From the NCBI GenBank assembly GCA_003344405.1, contig NOWV01000046.1, positions 62,001 to 126,000 of the forward strand: DNA of 64,000 nt. Direction: 5' to 3'. This document shows, piece after piece, positions 1-14,572 of the stretch. Made by a program: the position numbers and the translations under genes. The notes under the pieces are model-generated. The model was given only the letters and a program-made list of their open reading frames with translations. It made no database searches and was not told the origin of the DNA. This DNA is from Trichoplax sp. H2. Its lineage: Eukaryota > Placozoa > Uniplacotomia > Trichoplacea. Position 1 is the stretch's first letter. Each line of letters opens with the position of its first letter.

Positions 1-869
1 TTATCTGTTGTCAAGCTTACTATTAATAATAATCCATTTACAAAATTAAGTAAAGTTTCCATAAAATTATTGCACAACACAACGTCATTTCGTTGCTAGC
101 CGGTTGGAATAGAATTTCTACGGAAAACATAACTGTAAAAAAATGATCAACTACTCAAAGTAATCACGTATCTTAAGTTTAGTAAGAACAAAAATCATTT
201 AGTCTCGCTCTACATCACGACGATGTTCTAGTTATGTCGATCAATCATTTCTATTCAAACTACATATCTAAGTTGGTATCTGTTGGCATTCCTAACAAGT
301 TTTATTATTGCTATAGCTTTGATAGTAAAATGATCATCGGTACAGTATCTTATCCAGCTTTTATTGCACGATTTAATTTTGTTGACCTGATTATGCTTTA
401 TTTTATATCTAACTATGATGAAGATGATTTCCAGCTATACACCACGTGTAATTCACAGTATTATTATTATTCCTGTCTTTCTCTAAACGCTAAAATACAG
501 CAGACCATTAGACTCAATACTATACAACACTTTAACACAAGAGTAAAGCTGTCATCTCGTCTAGTGCTGTGCTGTTATACTTTTTTAGCTATACCTTTGA
601 TTCTGTTTTAATAAAGTTATAATAGCTATAAAATATTACATCAAGCTAGAGAATTCCTATAGATTGACAGAAAATATGACCCACCGCTAGATCTTCTCAA
701 TGTTGGTTTAGTACACTTTTGATATCGAAATTAGCGTAGATCTATTGAAACTGTATCAACTAGACTTACTTAATAAACTCTTTTACTCTTTGTGCTTTCC
801 ATAAACTGAGCCAGCAATTCTCATTTATTTTAATCATCAATTTCTAGTAGTATGCGCGTAAAAGGAATT

Positions 870-1583
870 TGTCGACATATAGTAGGTGAATTTGTAATTC
901 ATTTACTACAATACGCAGCTTTACTAGCCCAGAATTATAATCATTATAGCGTTATTTTTAAGGCTATAAAACTGATATGATGGAAAGATCTTGATTATAA
1001 ATTAAAATAGCATATCACTGCTTCATAGACACGTATATATTATCTACTAAAATACCACAGTGCTACGTGATCAAATAAGTTTAATATATAGTAGATGAAT
1101 TTGTAATTCATCTACTAGAATAAGGAGCTTTACTAGCCCAGAATTATGATCATTATAGCGTCATTTGTAAGGCCATTGAGACGGATATGATGGAAAGACC
1201 TTGATTATAAGATATATCTGTCATCATAGACACATATATATTATCCTCTAAAATATCACAATGCTATGCCATCAAATAGGGTTAATATCTACAGTAGATG
1301 AATTTATTATTAATCACTAGAATACGCCGCTTTACTGGTCCAGAATGATAATAATATGTGGAATTTGTCGACATGTAGTGCATGAATTTGTGATTCATTT
1401 ACTAGAACACGAAACTTTACTAACCCCAAAATATAATCATTATAGGGTTATTTTTAGGCTATAAAAACTGATATGATGGAAAGGTCATGATTATAAATTA
1501 AAATAAGATATATCTGTCTTCATAAAAACGTGTATATTATCCATTAAAATGCCACATGCTATGTTATCAAATAGGGTTAATAC
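870..1583. repeat. ~210-bp degenerate tandem repeat, 3-4 copies
   Basis: The blocks starting near 870, 1084 and 1366 share the same ordered landmarks: a GTAGATGAATTTGTAATTCA-like start, a TTTACTAGCCCAGAAT-like stretch, CTGATATGATGGAAAG and ATCAAATAGGGTTAAT. A shortened copy lies near 1291-1365. The copy at 1091-1115 contains a perfect 11-bp inverted repeat around a 3-bp centre. Confidence 0.8.
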
Positions 1584-4100
1584 AAATACGATTAGATCTC
1601 AACCATTAACTAGTCGTCGACATCATCGACATTAAATTAGCGACGAATATCAAAATCTTTTTTCTATTTTACTCCATAACATGAAATGATCTATACTATT
1701 AGTACAGATAATGTACCGCTATGCAATTACGAATTTTAAATAAAGTACCGGAACTAAGAAATTGCTTCCGGCGTTGATATGTTAGTAACGTTCAACGTAA
1801 AAATAACGTTTCTCAACTAGTTTATATGGGTTGCTATGGCTGCAATCAACTTTAGTATTTGTTATGTTTTAGTCGCTCTTTTCACTATATGGTTATTAAG
1901 ATAGCGTGATAGGCACAGAATAGTAGCGTACTTTTATGTGAATTAATTAGAGTATGAAATGAACAGAAAACCAAATTTCTGTTCTTCTTCTGATCACTAT
2001 AAGATCGTTTTAGTGCAATACCATTATATTACACTTGAATTCACCGTACTTATTATTAAAGTTCACCATTACTTAAGGCTATTTTAAATCAATAAATGCT
2101 TTCTCGCATTTTACTTATGATTCATCAACAAAATAAAGTGAGATTAGTGATAGCTTGATGCTGATAAAATATTGTGTACGCAATGATATGAGCTATAACA
2201 TCATTTTTTGACTCCAATTTACATTGAATGAGTTTATGGAATACCCGAACTATTTCATTAATAATACGCTATATAATTAATTAAATATCACGAAGGCCCA
2301 CAGCAGCACGATTTTGTGTATACAATCAAGTTTTTATTTAAATCAAGAATTGTATACTCACTAGCAACACTACTTGTATTTCCTGATAATAGCAACAACA
2401 GTAATTTACAGTGATCGTGTGGCCATAGGATACTTGTGAACTCTCAAATTTGCCGCACATTCATTATCCGGTAGTAGAATTAAACATTAAATGTCGATCT
2501 AACTTCATAAAACTGATACTGTTACCGCAAACGATATTATAAGACGCATAATTTTTTTATATTACTTAAGTAAGAAGTACCGGCAGTTAGGCTACAGATA
2601 GAATATCGTGGAATACATGATCAGCTGTATTAATGAAAGTAATGATAACAGATAATGGCGAGAAAATTTTTTATATGCTTGATATCAGAACTATCTAACA
2701 TCGTAATCAATGTTATTAGCGATCTTTAATATACCGCATCAAGCATCATTAAATTTTGGAGTTCATATATGCGAGTATATATGACAAATTCATGATAACA
2801 TGCGATATATTTGCTGATGACAGATGTACACCATAAATTCTATCTTTATTGACGATACTATCATTTTCAGTTTTAAATCTCGATGAATCTCGAATCAATT
2901 TTTTCTCCACTGTATACGTTTCACTTTAAGAGCATGCTTGAATAACCCTTTAATTCTATCGAGTAATAAACTTTACACTTTATTCTCATTTTAAATTGAT
3001 AAATAATTAATACAACCGTCATTTTACATTTCATGGTAGTTACATCATTTCATGTATATATTCACTTATCCAATTTGTAACCATTTGACTCGATGTATTT
3101 CTACATATCCAGGTTCTGAATAACTTAATGATCTATTTTAAAAATGTATATAATAAACATTTCTATTTATTTTGGTATATATAATAGTGCCAGAATCTTA
3201 TTCTTATTCTATGCTTTGCCTAAAGAACAAACATTTTGAATTCATTTTACCTAGAATTGGACAAGGATGAAAATTCAAGTGCTTCCAAAGAATCAGGAAG
3301 TGTTTATTCCACAACATAGCTCAACTATTAATCGAATTTTTTATACAACTTATAGAATAAATGGCGAATATGTACATACACTTATATAAACAAAATACAT
3401 GACATAATTACCATACTTGATATCATCAATGCATCGTAATTAATACTTTAGTTTGATTAACACGATTTGTTATGCTTATGCTAGTCGATGGGGTTTGATA
3501 TATATATATATATATGTATGTACCATAAGCTTTTAAATGCTAATACTATAATCTACCATGGAATAGCATTATTTCTAAACTTTAAATTGCTTATGTATGT
3601 TCCTCAGACTATTTAGCTTTAAAACTATACTGAAATACAGTCGAATCCTAAAGACCGGTAGAAGAAATTTTTCAGTTTCGATTGCGTTCAGATATTTTAT
3701 CTGAAGATCAATACAGAACCTCACAGATATTTGTAATCCGAAGTGAACTACCGCACTCTAGCAATTTATTCCTGATAACACTAGGCTGTACTGTTAGTTA
3801 GTAGCTGAATAACTTAAAGCATAAGTATAATAAATGAAGCTTGTAACGTTATATATACATAAATTACATTCGTGTTTCTTAAAATAAAGGAAGCAAAGTA
3901 ATATCGAAATCTTATTTTGTATGGTAAATAATGGAATGGTTAAAATAATTTATTAGAAGGGTCAAGTTGGAGAACTGAAATAACATTTTAGCATACTTTG
4001 GCAATATAACATCGCATCAGTTGAACCCTGTTAAGAGTAGACATGTGTGAAATAATAAGATTAAAATTGAAGACTTTCTTTCTGTGGCGGAAAATTTCAC

Positions 4101-4640
4101 ACGAGTACAGTAGTATTCAAGTTCTTAATTGAATCTTTTAGATTAATTTATACTGTATACTTCTAAGAACAATATCCTACTTCCGTAAAAATACGAGTAT
4201 AGTAGTATTCAAGTTCTTAGTTCAATTTCTTGATTGATTTGTAGTGCGTATTTCGCAAAGCAATATCCCACTTTCATGAAAATAAGAGTTTAGCAGTACT
4301 TAAGTTTTTAGCTGAATCTTTTAGATTGATTGTAGAGCATATTTCTGATAATAATATCTCACTTCCGTGAAAATATGAGTACATAAGTATGCAAGCTCTT
4401 AGTTAAATTTTTTAATTAATTTTGTAGTGCTAAGCCTATTTCTAATAGCAATATCTTACTTCCGTGAAGATAGAGTATTATCCAAGCTTTTATTTGAATC
4501 TTTTAGATTAATTTGTCCTACGTATTTCTAGTAACAACATCTCTCTTCGTAAAAATACGATTATAGTAGTATTCAAGTTCTTAGCTGAATCTTTTCGATT
4601 AATTTGTAATGCGTAATTCTAATAACAATTTCGGGGATAT
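4101..4640. repeat. ~92-bp minisatellite, six copies
   Basis: Copies begin near 4101, 4193, 4284, 4375, 4471 and 4557. Each carries TAGTAGTATTCAAGTTCTTA-like sequence, then a GAATCTTTTAGATTAATTTG-like stretch and a CAATATCTCACTTCCGTGAA-like end. Divergence between copies is clearly visible, so the array is old. It lies in gene-free DNA. Confidence 0.8.
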
Positions 4641-7600
4641 TAGAATTTGATGAATAGTCCATGAATTAATCGGGTAAAGTAAATTCCTAACGGAAAGTCA
4701 TATATACTAGCATCCTTAATGAGAAGCTACGCATGAAATGAAATGATAATTTGCGCAGAGAGAGTTATCATGTTCCACTATTTAAAATGATTTAAAAATA
4801 ACGTATCTAGAGAAATAAAATATGGAATTATTGAATACGAATTTCTTAACGGAAAAAATCTGATATGAAGTATGAGTGAATAAGGGATATGGTAGCAAGT
4901 ATAATTTATTCATAAAATACCAGGATATAAAGATTTGATTACTGATCTTACAGCAATCATTTTTTAATACTATTCAACTTCTGGACCATCAATTCCGATA
5001 AACAACTTAGCGGATTGATAAATCTCTTCTGACCAGAGTCATCATCTTTAGGATAGAACTCTGTTTAGTTCGTAGAAGACAATACAGTATCTTAAGTTAT
5101 TTTGCAATTATTATAAATTGGATAGAATACTGTAGGCTCTTTAATTCGATATTATCTATTTGATGGCAATATGCATGTTTTGATGAACAATTACGCAAAC
5201 ATTTATTTAAAGCCATATGAAATCGATGCTATAGCATTAAACGATAAAAGCATCCATAGTACGTATGAAAAGACTTAATAGCTATGTGGCGATATAGAAA
5301 TAATAATCATAATTTCAACTACATATTTATTAGAGGATATTTATTTTCTGGTATCTTAATGTATGTAACATATACATTGAGTCATTAGATAAGATTTGAT
5401 AAATATTGATATTAGAGCTTGATGGTTTATACTCCAAGATACCTTACTGTATCACTACATTCGATATCTTTGACGATATTCTGACTAATATTTTGTATAA
5501 TCTAGTTTAGAAATAGTAGAGTAATGACGTCTAAAAGGAAAGCGATAGAACCTTCTCGCGAATCTGCCCACTATCAAAGTGAAGATAGTTGAAATTATTT
5601 CATTTCTTATTTCGTCGCATGCGAACTTCTACCTGTAGGACTATCCGTCATTTAAGGCTATGGACTAAATCAATTTTAGTCTAAATACCGAGTTATCTAA
5701 ATACCTTTTGGACAGGGGAAAAACTGAGTGGTCTTAATTTTACAGCTTGATTAATTTGCAGTATTATCAGGATTAATACGTTGCCGGCTTATCCTTAATT
5801 AATCTTATTCTTATTACTGATAACTAAGTTATATCATCTTTGATGGTGATTTGGGTTAATAATCCTTTATGTACAGATTACACAGATATATACCGTACTA
5901 TTTAAAAACACCATCCAATTCTAGTTCGATGAAAAGCCATTTCAAGAAATAACTTGTATTCTTTAGGTATCTATTTCTCCTAAGGTTGGCATAATATTAT
6001 TTTACTCTATGGCACTTCCATTCTTATTTATACACTTTATTTTACTTAAATAGCATTTTAAGTACCTTAAGATCGTTATCCATGATCAAAAATTCTTCAA
6101 ATACTGTAAAACTACACGATGATAGCAAAGGGAATTGTTCTTAATCATGTCCATTAAAAGGATATTGATATATCACATTAGCACGTATCATGTCTATGTA
6201 ACTATCTCATCAATTTATCAATATAGAACATTAACATGAGTTTGCTAAAATGGCTAACCTAATATTTCGGTCTCTCTATGGAGTAAGAAAAATAACAATA
6301 TGTACGCGTCCTATTGGCTTCATTTCATTTTTGTTCATATCGTTTATGGTCCAATAACCATGATGATATGATAGGCTAATCTATGATTATTCATTTAGAA
6401 AGTCAATGAATTTTTTTTCTACTTATGCAAGTTTAAGAAACTGAGTAGAATAAATTGAAAAAGGAATAACTAGGTCTTGTAGAAACTGCAATCTTCTAGA
6501 ACGGATAGAAGTCATTTATGTATAGGGAAATTAGACTATGCTACTAATGAATAACATAGTTTTAACTATACGCAATCCTATCGAATGGCAATCATTCAAA
6601 AATAGAGTAATTCTACCCTATCACGATAGATATTATCATGATGACACAGGCAATAAACAATTTAAAGAAGGATTAAATAGCAAAAAGAACTATTTCTTTT
6701 ATTGATTGGCTTAGTAGAATTGATGACGATGAAAAGATGCCATAAATAGTTTTGCTATTGTCCATTTGAAGAAAGTCTTTCACTTTCAAGACTATAACTA
6801 TTCAAATTTTAATTGACTCAAATACCGGTTAAACAATATCAGTCTATATTGTCTTAAGAAGGTATTCATCAACTCTTTTTTTTCTTCCCTTTGGCTATTC
6901 CTTCTAGTTGCTGCAATATCGATCTCTTTTTTTCTCCATTGCTTTTATCTATTCGTCCACAATTTCATCTACGTGACGTGAATCCGTCTGTTATAAATAG
7001 TTTGGAAACCATTTTTTTGCTTCCAATTAGAAGTTTACAAGACTCCTTTTTCTTCTTTTAGAATAATTATCTTATCAAGGTAATCTTACTGCTTGATTTC
7101 TACTTCATTTGATATCTTGAATGCAAGTTTACCTATAGTAAAATAAAGCCATCTAACTCATCACGTTTTGAATATTAATTTGGCCGGAGAAATTAACCAT
7201 TCGATTATTACGCCATCAAGACGATCCGAGAACGACAGCACCGTTGACTTTTTTAATAACAAGAAAGACTCGATCAGTTTTAAATTTGAATATTGTCCGA
7301 TTTTCTACACTTTCAACTTCATCATTGAAAGAAGAACTAGCCAAAATTGATCTACTAGACATTCAATGACAAACAGTCGATTTAAAGAAATAGTGTAGTG
7401 TTTAGATCCTCCGTTTCTTTGACAACGGACCGCCTAGTTTCCTGGATGACCATTTCCATTTTGACTAGTCGTTACCGAGAGTAATCATAACAGCAACGTC
7501 CACTTTCACCAGACATTCAATATTTTCATCCATTTTTTAAGGCTGATCGCGTGCTATTAGCCCCATTGATAGTTGTTATCCACTGGAAATACTGGTGTTA

Positions 7601-7671
7601 TTACATTGTAGAAGAGCATTTATAGCAAGTGATAGAGGATTGGCTTGCTTGGTCTAATTCGCTTTCAAATC

Positions 7672-7983
7672 TCCACGGCAACAAAACATTTCACGTTCGG
7701 CTCAGAAAGTGAATATTGGCAAACAATTCCTTGACATAAGACGACGACTTTTATTTTCTTTTCGATCCAGCTTTCATGTATTAAATTGATTATTACTTTA
7801 TCGTCTTCGTTTTACCTTTCGAATCTCCACGACAACCCATTATTTCACGTTCGGTTCAGAAAGTGAATATTGGCAATCAATTCCTTGGCATAAGACGACA
7901 CAAGTTAGTCGACGACTTTTATTTCTTTCCGATCTATTTTACATCCACTAAATTGACCACTACTTTATTATCTTGGTTTTACT
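7672..7983. repeat. ~150-bp tandem duplication
   Basis: Two direct copies (about 7672-7815 and 7816-7983) share ATTTCACGTTCGG, CAGAAAGTGAATATTGGCAA and CGACGACTTTTATTT. The second has a short insertion (ACACAAGTTAGT) relative to the first. It lies directly upstream of the PKA RII promoter. I cannot tell whether it is regulatory or a decayed element. Confidence 0.7.
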
Positions 7984-8083
7984 TCCTCTATTTCCATCCA
8001 ATCAGAAATACAAATTCGGGAAAAAAGTATCCTAGCCCAAGAAAATTTATGTGCGCTCATCTATAGACAATATCAAGTGTCGC

Positions 8084-8090
8084 TATAAAA
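8084..8090 (+). promoter_or_regulatory. Possible TATA box of PKA RII
   Basis: A TATAAAA sequence lies 134 bp upstream of the RII start codon, which would allow a leader of about 100 nt. AT-rich DNA yields such matches by chance, so this is only suggestive. Confidence 0.3.
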
Positions 8091-8217
8091 CAAGGAGTCC
8101 TTTGAAGACTTTCTTCTTCAAATCAGTTTAGCCAGTTAATAGATAAGAAATTGACGATTCCATTAAACTATTAACTAAACTTTTGATCATTGAAAGCAAC
8201 ATTTACTTCAATTCAAG

Positions 8218-11200
8218 ATGACCGCTAACGATTTTGAAATTCCCAAAGGGTTAACAATGGCATTACAGGAATTCACTGTCAGTTTAATTAAAGAGAGGCC
8301 AAACAACATATACGATTATGCAGCAAGTTATTTTACTAGATTATTGAAAGAAAAGGAACGTTTGCTGAATGATGAAGGCGACTATGATGAAGGTAAGGCC
8401 ATTTGGGATGATATCCATGCTACTTGCTTGACTGGAATACAGTAAGCGGAGGATTGCTTGTTCTTTTTCTTACTGTTATCCTACCCAACCGTAAAGAATT
8501 ATATCAGCATGGATAGGTTGTTGTAACTGGAAATGAAGTTTAGGGTCTAGTCTTCTCCCTGTAATCTTTGTATCGTCTTTAAACGTTAGATTTCACTAAA
8601 TATATTCGGTGGATGATAGGTTCTAATTTTTCCTGGATAAAAACACTCAAATCGCCACTATTGGCGATAGACTTTGTTATTATTTTTGTAAAATATTAGC
8701 CAATAGATCCACTTCACTTTGAGCTATTTTTCTTTCTCAGTCGGGGATAAATAGCGTAGATAAATTAATAATATCACGGGGATCTTAAGTTAAAAGCAAT
8801 AGGCCTCTTTTCTTCCATGCTAGAAGATTAACTACGGTACTCAGACGCTACCAGCGAGCTAAAGTCAGTCTTAAATGAAAGTAAATTATCGATCTATTGA
8901 TTAACCAGTAGTTCATAATTACTATATAGATTTCTTAGTTTCTTCTATCCATTAGTTTGCCTTATTCGTATCATATTCGTAATAGCGTTCTATTAGCACT
9001 AGTGTAGGACTATCCAATTCATTAATTAGTTTACGTATAGCATAGCAATATAGCATATTCCAATAGCATATTCATTCGGTGATGATATTTTTGTTGATTT
9101 TTTAATTATAATTTGCTATTGATGGAGAAGGCAAGTAAATTTCCAAAGGCACTGATAGTTTTCAGGGCTTTTAAACCTTATAACTTTAACCATAATGTAC
9201 TGCGATGATCTCACTGAAATGATAGCTACTGAATATTTTAGCGATATTAACGGTTTAGAGAAACTTCTAGAGTAATATAAAGTTATTATGCTATTGTATG
9301 TTGGGAATGTTAATGCTATATGCTAGCCTAGTACCATTTTTACTCGGGAAATGGATAATTCTTCTTGTATGTGTTTGATCGTGAATAATTTACAAGCAGT
9401 AGCGCTATAGAAGATAAAAATGAGATTGAACGGTAAATAATGTCAAATCGATTCATTTTATTCCGTGCAATTGATGCTTGAAGGCTAAATATCAAGGGAT
9501 CCCATACATTTTTGAACGGAATAGACTGTAGTTAAGCTAGAAAGCCAAGTAATATTTTATAAGAGACTTTAAGGAAAGTCAACCTTTAACTCGTCTCCTA
9601 TAATTTTACTAAATAGCCAGAAATCGTTTAAACTATCTTCTATTTCACGGTATTAAATCTATATAGCTAGAAAGTAGTCTCAGAGATAATTTTCATATTT
9701 TTATTGCCTCTATTATTTAACAATTGTAGATGAAGAAATCGCAAAATTACGATATGCCAAGCGCCAATCCGGTAAGTAAAATTTCAAGTTGTTCAACTAC
9801 CTTATGGTACCAAAGTTTTAAACCTGTACTTAAAATATATCTTATGCCACTAATTTGCAGTTGTGACGCTTGATTTAGTCTTTCTTAGTCTAATATAATC
9901 TCATTTTGATTTTTAATGCGGAATAGAGAATATACGAGATACTAATTTCGATTCTATTTACGCTACCTAGTTTGTGCTGAATCATATCAACCTGAAGAGG
10001 ATGAAGAAGGAGAAAACGCAGAAAAGGTTAGCCATTACATTCATTTCTATATAGAATAGACTGTAATACTTGAAGAAAAATGAATTTATATTTGATTTAT
10101 TCTTCCTTCTGAATAGATTGTACTTCCTAAAACCGAAGAACAACGTAAACGATTGGAAGCATCTGTCAAGAGCTCTTTCTTATTTAAAGCACTGGATGAG
10201 GTCAGTTTTTAACTAGTTATGCACATTGGATTTTGATATAAATGATAGTGGTAATGACTCACTTTTAAATCTATACTGTGATCAAATGTTTTTGAATATC
10301 ATCTTTTCAAAGATTTCCATTGCTAACCTCTTCATTAGTATGAACTCAATTTGGTTAATACTACACGCTATTGAAATAAATTAGCCTAGAGACCTTAAAG
10401 AAGTAGATAATCAAAGTGTTATTAATCATAACCCAGCTAATATCGAATAATTATAATCGTATTCTGCTTCAATATTATCGCAAAGTACATTAGCTAAAAT
10501 TCACAGACTTGTTTCTTACACAAGAGTGGAGCTATTGATAAGATCTTATGGAAGTAGACAGAATTAGTGCTTAATGATGGACTGGTTAAGATTGAGTAGT
10601 AGCACATTTTGCTCAAGTATCATCGCAAATGAGTTAAAAAATTCCAGACTGGCTCCATAAAAGTTACATTGCTGACAAAAATCTTATAGAAGTGGATAGT
10701 AATATTAGACATAATCTAGTTTTGCGTCGTGCAGTCCTATTCCGCTATAGTGCCATCGCGAAGAAATTAAAAACTTCGGGATATAGCTGGCACTGAGCAA
10801 TTGCATTTTACTATAGTATCATCGCAAATAAGCTACAATTTTCGAGACTAGTTGTATCTAAGAATTTTGTTATTGATAGCTCTATAGTAGTCATTCTTGA
10901 CTTCAATAGAGCCGCAGTTATCTATCCTTATTAGCAATTTATAGCCGTATTAATTATATTTACGTAAATGATCATCAACAATAATGAACTTTCTAGGATC
11001 AAACTATAGAAGTGTTGGACGCAATGTTTGAACGAAAGGTAATAGTGAAAGCTAAAACTATCTAAATAACATTATTAGTCAGTGACGAATAATAGTAGAT
11101 TACTGATAATTTGTGTATATAGAATTGAATAGAAATTATTCTTCATTTCCCTTCAGTGCTACGTATTCTTTCTTCTCGAATAGCCCAATTAACTTGATGA

Positions 11201-14200
11201 ATGTATTTTAAATTTGTAAAAAATGAATAGTCATCGATATACGTCCCTTTTCTATTTGTTTATAGCATAGTCATATTTTTGAAAAGCCTTAATACAGCAC
11301 AAATAGCTTCAAGAGTAATGCAATTATTTTGGCATAACAATTTAAAAGTATTTTCATAATTAAAATAATATGAGAATATTTCTAAATAGTTAGAGAATGT
11401 AATGTTGATTTAGATTAGTATAGTCTTTAGTAGAATATCAAACATAATACTAGAGTAGTTAAATATCTTCCCTAGACTAAAGTAGGCAATAAATTTTGAC
11501 GATTCTGGTTGATTATCGCAATAAGTGATGATAGTTTACATATATGCTGTTAACTTATATCGTCTCTTTAGTTAAGCTATCTCACATCACTAATATTAAT
11601 ATAAATATAATCGGCGGGTAAAGTCAATTAAAATCGATCTAATCATTGCTTTGATAGGTGAAAGTAAATGAAGATGTTATTGTTCAAGGAGATGATGGCG
11701 ATAACTTTTATGTAATTGACCAGTAAGTTTTCTACTTAAATGAATGCTGTATATTAGTATCAAAAACTACTTGGCAAGAGTCTTTTACTATCACTTGCTT
11801 TTAAAAATACAAAACACTCATCATCCGTACTAACTTTCTTGTTTCTAGGGGCACTTACGATATCATCGTCGATATTAATGGAACTCCCAAAACGGTAAAA
11901 GATAATCCTTTTGAGTGTATTATGACTAATGGAATAATAATTTCGATTTCTTCATAACTAATTGATTGGATTCAGATTTTACAATAGCATTTAAGGATGT
12001 GTATAACTATGCATTATTCGTTAAACTTGCTTTATAACCATCGATATCGCTACCAAAGCATTTATTTTGATACTTTGACTTTATCAAACCACCATTAGTC
12101 GTATTTTTACTTTAAAATTCGTGTAGTGAATCCTAACGTTTACTCTATCTCGACATTTATTATGCTTATAACTGGCCTACAGTGCTAAATTTGTAATTGA
12201 GTATATTTAAATATTTTTTATACATAAATCTATAAAATTATACACTAATTTCTATTATTAAAGTATCTGTATAGTGCATGCTTGCATTAGAGCTAATTTT
12301 AAGTATTAAAGTACAAGAACTGTCTTGTTAGGTTGCGATTGAAAATACTTAAATATTTTCATACCTCGAATTATGTAAATGAACATCAGAGTCTGTTGCC
12401 AAAGCATCTATTTTGCTATTTATTAGTGTTAATTTCTGCTACTGTGGTAAAGCTTAAAATACGTTATTAACTGACCTTTAAGATTTATGAACATATTTAG
12501 GTATATTTTTTGATGCGGTACAAGTGATTTGTTAATCAGTATTTGAGTAATCGGGCTTATACTTTAAATCCATGCATACAATTGAAGGCCAATTTTTGCT
12601 ATTAGTACTCTTATTATAGCACTCAAGGAACCGTGTAATTAATTAGAGTTTATCTATATCTTATTCTTGAAATTCATGCAGTTAAGCATTTGTTATTAGT
12701 GCTAAAGTCTTTATTAGTTATAAGAGACTCAGTTGCTTATATGATCAGCGTCTAAGCATACTTTCATTCTTAAAATTTATTTACTTGGCATCAATTTTTG
12801 CTATTAAAGCGTTTATTGAGATATTTATAACCCTGTTGATGAACATAATAGGTAGCAACATATACTGATTCAGGAAGTTTTGGTGAATTAGCTTTGATGT
12901 ACAATACTCCTAGGTAACGATTAAGCTATATGAAGCAGCTGAAATAGCTACTTACAATTTACGGCATTTTTCTAACTATCATATCAAATTTTGAATTGTA
13001 CTGATTCTTTTTAAGTATATATATAGTGAATAAATCTTATAAATTTAAAGTTTTATAATCTATAAGATACTTTGAATAATACTAATAATTAATGAATATC
13101 TTTTCACTTTTAGAGCCGCTACGATTACAGCAAGAACTGAAGGAGTACTTTGGGCTTTGGTAAGTCTGATAGTAAAGCTCTACGCGTACTTTTATTTCTG
13201 TAGCATTATTTTTTAATTACTAAGCTACCCAAAACCATGAATCTGAAAGGTGTTAGGGTCTATTGCGCATATGGAATTCATTTAGCTATCTGCACTGGGA
13301 TAGCTAGTAGTTACGACAAATAATTCTTCCAAGGCTAACTTGTATGTGTTTCTTCAAACAGGATCGAAAAACATTCAGAAGAATTTTATTATCCGCTTCA
13401 TCTAAAAAGGTATACTATTCATGAAATATCGGAACAAGACTTGCTCTTAAAATAAAGAACTCAGCATGATTTGATGAGGCTTTGGCCTATCTAAATTATC
13501 TTAAATATGCATTGTTTGGCTTAACGTTAATTATTTGTGCTAAAGCAAGATATACCATACTCCAAAATGAAATAATTTACATCTACAGTATTGCGCAAAA
13601 AATAGGAATAATTAACTCAGCCTTTCACCTGTCTAAAACTATTTTAATTACACATTGCTTGCCTTAGCGTAAAGTAAAGGTAGAATAAGGCATATCTAAA
13701 GATAGAGTATTTTAGATTTTTTGTAAAGAAATTATGAGAGATTTCATGGTACCTGTCTAGGATTCATTTTGTATATATTTTACTTATTTTAGCGTAAAAT
13801 GTATGAGGAATTGATCGGTTCGGTCGAGATGCTGTCTGAATTGGAAGCTTATGAGAGAACGAATTTAGCAGATGCTTTAGAATCGAAGAAATTTAAAGAT
13901 AACGATGTTATTATTAAACAGGTAAGGTAACAAACTGTTAAAGGTAGTAGAATTTATAGATGTGAAGAAATTACAACGACGATATTTAATTTAACTTATA
14001 GGGAGACGATGCTGATGCATTTTACTTTGTTGAGAAGGGCCAGTGTCGAGTTATTATCCAGGTAAGATTGACTAATTTAAAGTATTTTTCTAGATGGCTT
14101 GATTGCGCTCACTCTACTGTTTGGTGTACCGAATAGATAAAACTAATCTTTTATTTAAACTCAAAAATTTTAGAAAGGTAGCGAGGAAAAGGAAGTAGCA

Positions 14201-14572
14201 CGACTAGGGAAAGGCGATTATTTTGGAGGTACAAAAGTTTTTGAAAATGGAATCCTAAGGTTTATTTATAAGCTTATATATATTTTTCCTTATTGTAGAA
14301 TTAGCACTTGTAACGCATAGTAAAAGAGCAGCTTCTGTTTACGCAGTAGGAGACACTAGTATCGCAGGTAAGTCTTTGTTAACCGATAGATCTGAGACTG
14401 ATATAATTTACAGTCTTGACATGATGAAATGGTGCAATTAATGATTCGTTTCACATTACTTGAATTAGCCCTCGAAGTTGGAGCTTTTGAACGCTTATTA
14501 GGTCCATGCATGGAAATTTTGAAAAGAAATATGACTAAATATCAAGATGTAGCAGACAAACTTCATAATTAA
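8218..14572 (+). CDS. PRKAR2: cAMP-dependent protein kinase type II regulatory subunit
   Basis: Regulatory subunit that holds PKA catalytic subunits inactive until cAMP binds. I join 15 exons into 360 aa: 8218-8392, 9730-9771, 9971-10026, 10117-10200, 10997-11038, 11658-11722, 11849-11894, 12852-12913, 13114-13159, 13362-13409, 13793-13921, 14002-14061, 14174-14228, 14299-14367, 14469-14572. All junctions are GT/AG and keep frame. Residues 1-45 form the RIIa dimerisation/AKAP-docking domain ([14 protein letters not shown]...). The inhibitor segment AKRQSVCAE has a phosphorylatable Ser72, the mark of type II rather than type I subunits. Two cyclic-nucleotide domains follow, with cAMP-binding cassettes [14 protein letters not shown] (about 180-193) and [15 protein letters not shown] (about 302-316), each keeping the key Glu and Arg. 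The C-terminal [11 protein letters not shown] is RII-like. Reading exon 1 on to a stop at 8445 would run into the intron. The orthologue is secure; the A/B distinction of vertebrates does not apply. Confidence 0.95.
10430..10880. repeat. Degenerate ~130-bp tandem repeat in RII intron 4
   Basis: Within intron 4 (10201-10996) the phrases TATCATCGCAAAT / TATTATCGCAAAG / GTGCCATCGCGAAG recur with similar spacing, followed by GTTAAAAAATTCCAGAC-like text. Copies are strongly diverged and the borders are approximate. Confidence 0.4.

Larger units (their letters stand above)
1..8217. other. Gene-free AT-rich spacer upstream of PKA RII
   Basis: I see no convincing exon on either strand over this 8.2 kb. 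It holds two families of degenerate tandem repeats (listed separately), a short TA microsatellite near 3498-3515, and from about 6850 onward pyrimidine-rich, somewhat less AT-rich DNA leading into the PKA RII promoter. Open frames here are short, match nothing I recognise and lack splice context. Confidence 0.6.

Noticed and set aside
234-611. 125-aa open frame on the plus strand
   Set aside because: Low-complexity, Tyr/Phe/Leu-rich composition typical of translated AT-rich DNA, no recognisable domain, no splice or promoter context.
8393-8445. Continuation of PKA RII exon 1 to a stop at 8445
   Set aside because: A GTAAGG donor at 8393 joins in phase to exon 2; family similarity follows the spliced frame.
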